A DNA stretch of 54,675 bases from NCBI RefSeq assembly GCF_000621505.1, contig NZ_JHYD01000046.1:1-54675 (forward strand). The letters are read 5' to 3'. This document shows, one piece after another, positions 53,136-54,675 of the stretch. Made by a program: the position numbers and the translations under genes. Under the pieces are notes generated by a model. The model worked only from the letters and a program-made list of their open reading frames with translations. It made no database searches and was not told the DNA's origin. Positions within the stretch are counted from its first letter, which is position 1. Each line of letters begins with the position of its first letter. Source of the stretch: Ruminiclostridium cellobioparum DSM 1351 = ATCC 15832. Its GTDB lineage: Bacteria; Bacillota; Clostridia; Acetivibrionales; DSM-1351.

Positions 53136-54398
53136 ATGATACAAAAACAAAGAGCACTTTTAGTAGGTATAAATATAAATAACCAAACATTTTTTAAGGA
53201 CTCAATGGAAGAACTTAAGAATTTAGCGGCTGCATGTGAGCTGGAAATTGCAGGGGTGGTCGAGCAGAATTTGAAAGCAGTTAATACCGCTTACCATATC
53301 GGCTCAGGCAAGGTGAAAGAGGTAAGGCTGCTGATTGATGAAGTAAAAGCGGATGTTGTTGTTTTTAGCAATGAACTCACCCCGTCCCAGCTGCGGAATT
53401 TGGAGGATTCGCTTGAGAGGGAGATAATTGACAGAACTATGCTCATAATTGAAATCTTCGCAAAAAGAGCGAAAACGCGGGAAGCAAAACTTCAGGTGGA
53501 AGTGGCACGGCTTAAATTTATGCTTCCCAGACTGGAGGGCCTGAATGATAATCTGAGCAGGCAGGGAGGCGGTTCTGGTCTCAGAAATAGAGGCTCCGGA
53601 GAAACAAAACTGGAACTCGACAAGAGAAGGATAGAGTCTAAAATAGCTGAGCTGAGTAAAGAGTTGGAGCTGCTTGTAAATGAGAGGAATACCCAGCGCA
53701 GCAAAAGAAACAAAGCCGGACTGCCTTCGGTTGCATTGGTAGGTTATACGAATGCAGGCAAATCAACGCTGATGAATGCGCTGGTTGAGGTTTATCAAAA
53801 GAATGCTGATAAAAAAGTATTTGAAAAGGATATGCTCTTTGCTACCTTGGAAACTTCAGTCAGAAATATTACTCTGCCGGATAAGAAAGCCTTTCTGTTA
53901 TCCGACACCGTGGGATTTATCAGTAAATTGCCTCATGAACTGGTCAAGGCCTTCCGCTCAACATTGGAAGAAGTAAGGACTGCAGATCTGCTCCTGCATG
54001 TGGTGGACAGTTCGAACCCAAATTTTGTTCAGCAGATCAATGTGACTAATGAAACATTAAAGCAGATAGGTGCCGATAAGATACCAACCATACTTGTATT
54101 CAATAAAGCTGATCTGACCGATGTGACAATCCCCTGTATTGAGGATGGAAAAGTATATATTTCAGCTAAAAAGAATTCAGGAATGGAAGAATTGGTCGGG
54201 CTCATTGGTAAAGAAATATTTACACAGTATATGGAGTATAAAATGCTGGTCCCATATGACCGGGGAAATATAGTGGCGTATTTTAATGAAAATGCAGATG
54301 TTAAGGCGGTAAGTTATGAGAGGGACGGAACATTGCTTACTGTGGAATGTAGGGTAAGTGATTATAAACGGTTTGAAAAATTTGCTTTTAAGGGATAA
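53136..54398 (+). CDS. hflX: Ribosome-associated GTPase HflX
   Basis: A 420-residue HflX. The N-terminal HflX domain includes GSGKVKEVRLLIDEVKADVV and ELTPSQLRNLEDSLEREIIDRT. A coiled linker follows, with the Gly-rich RQGGGSGLRNRGSGETKLE. The G domain has G1 GYTNAGKST, G3 DTVGFISKLP, G4 NKADL and G5 SAKKN. A short C-terminal domain closes it. HflX splits stalled 70S ribosomes, and a Listeria homologue confers macrolide-lincosamide resistance. The ATG at 53136 is nine bases after AAGGAG, better than TTG 53130. The long leader with uORF and hairpins suggests drug-induced expression. Confidence 0.96.
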   Translation: MIQKQRALLVGININNQTFFKDSMEELKNLAAACELEIAGVVEQNLKAVNTAYHIGSGKVKEVRLLIDEVKADVVVFSNELTPSQLRNLEDSLEREIIDRTMLIIEIFAKRAKTREAKLQVEVARLKFMLPRLEGLNDNLSRQGGGSGLRNRGSGETKLELDKRRIESKIAELSKELELLVNERNTQRSKRNKAGLPSVALVGYTNAGKSTLMNALVEVYQKNADKKVFEKDMLFATLETSVRNITLPDKKAFLLSDTVGFISKLPHELVKAFRSTLEEVRTADLLLHVVDSSNPNFVQQINVTNETLKQIGADKIPTILVFNKADLTDVTIPCIEDGKVYISAKKNSGMEELVGLIGKEIFTQYMEYKMLVPYDRGNIVAYFNENADVKAVSYERDGTLLTVECRVSDYKRFEKFAFKG

Positions 54399-54487
54399 TC
54401 AAGTATAAGGCAATGCTTTAAAAAATAAGTTTATGCATAAGTTTATGCAATGGATTTATACTGCAGCTGTTCACTCTAACCAGCTGA

Positions 54488-54522
54488 AACCCTGGGAAAA
54501 CTAATCTTCCCAGGGTTTTTTC
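54488..54522 (+). terminator. Terminator after hflX
   Basis: AACCCTGGGAA pairs with TTCCCAGGGTT around a short loop, followed by a run of Ts. Just upstream (about 54425-54450) ATAAGTTTATGC is repeated twice. Confidence 0.9.
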
Positions 54523-54625
54523 TGCGCACGGCACGGGCAGTCGGAAAATATTTAAAAATCCGGGTGTTAAATCAACTTCAAAATTTACTATTCAATATAG
54601 GAATAAATTTTAGGAGTTGAACAGG

Positions 54626-54675
54626 ATGTACACCAGAGCACCTGATAAATCGGCAGCGGCACAGAACAAAAACCT
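54626..54675 (+). CDS. Start of an unidentified protein, cut by the window edge
   Basis: ATG at 54626, nine bases after AGGAG, opens MYTRAPDKSAAAQNKN and runs off the window. Sixteen residues are too few to name a family. The polar Ala/Lys-rich start recalls the N-termini of some DUF4157-type proteins, which is a weak guess. Confidence 0.5.
   Translation, partial: MYTRAPDKSAAAQNKN

Overview
The window looks like chromosome from an anaerobic, plant-fibre-degrading, nitrogen-fixing clostridium of the Ruminiclostridium / Clostridium cellulolyticum type. The reasons are moderate to low GC, strong Shine-Dalgarno sites, T-box and FMN riboswitch leaders, GH94, CE7 and GH3 enzymes, and a nif cluster of the Clostridium pasteurianum pattern (nifH-I1-I2-D-K-E-NB, nifV-omega, nifV-alpha). 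This assignment comes from gene content only; no database was searched.

Layout. 1-970: an IS30-type transposase cut by the window edge. 1359-4717: a T-box-controlled ABC importer of the TrpXYZ type. Its specifier reads UUC (Phe), and a MITE-like palindromic element sits inside the leader. 4813-6801: transketolase, convergent with the importer. 7233-16327: a YesM/YesN-type two-component pair divergent from a sugar ABC importer, followed by an HpaI-type aldolase, an aldo-keto reductase and a YhcH/YiaL protein, probably one catabolic unit. 16565-18198: a Zn/Mn-type ABC importer (ATPase and permease only). 18296-24030: GH94 phosphorylase, CE7 acetyl esterase and a GH3 glycosidase lipoprotein. 24031-24239: a dense run of DnaA-box-like 9-mers. 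24299-30600: a zinc-ribbon protein, ribU under an FMN riboswitch, galU, a secreted phosphodiester glycosidase and ttcA.

30911-33216 is an integration-type locus. It holds tRNA-Pro(UGG), a 67-bp perfect direct repeat of the tRNA 3' end flanking two regulatory genes with no integrase, and a Phd/ParE-type toxin-antitoxin operon with a 28-bp palindromic operator. 33248-48043, all on the minus strand, is the nitrogenase block: nifH, two PII-like nifI genes, nifDK, nifE, a nifN-B fusion, a [2Fe-2S] ferredoxin, split homocitrate synthase, modABC, anfO and an unrecognised repeat protein with a C-terminal Cys cluster. Together they make and tune Mo-nitrogenase (structural proteins, FeMo-cofactor scaffold and NifB-co synthesis, homocitrate, molybdate uptake, ammonium-responsive control). 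A sigma-A-like promoter and a two-stem hairpin lie in the nifH leader.

48417-54675: an AraC-type regulator divergent from nif, a decayed hflX copy, an AT-rich P-loop ATPase, degraded sequence, then an intact hflX. The hflX leader carries a promoter, a 12-codon upstream ORF with an Arg-Ile-Arg motif and two terminator-like hairpins, which fits antibiotic-sensing transcription attenuation. That leader, the Phe T-box with its inserted element, the DnaA-box cluster and the nif-associated Cys-cluster protein are the most interesting observations.
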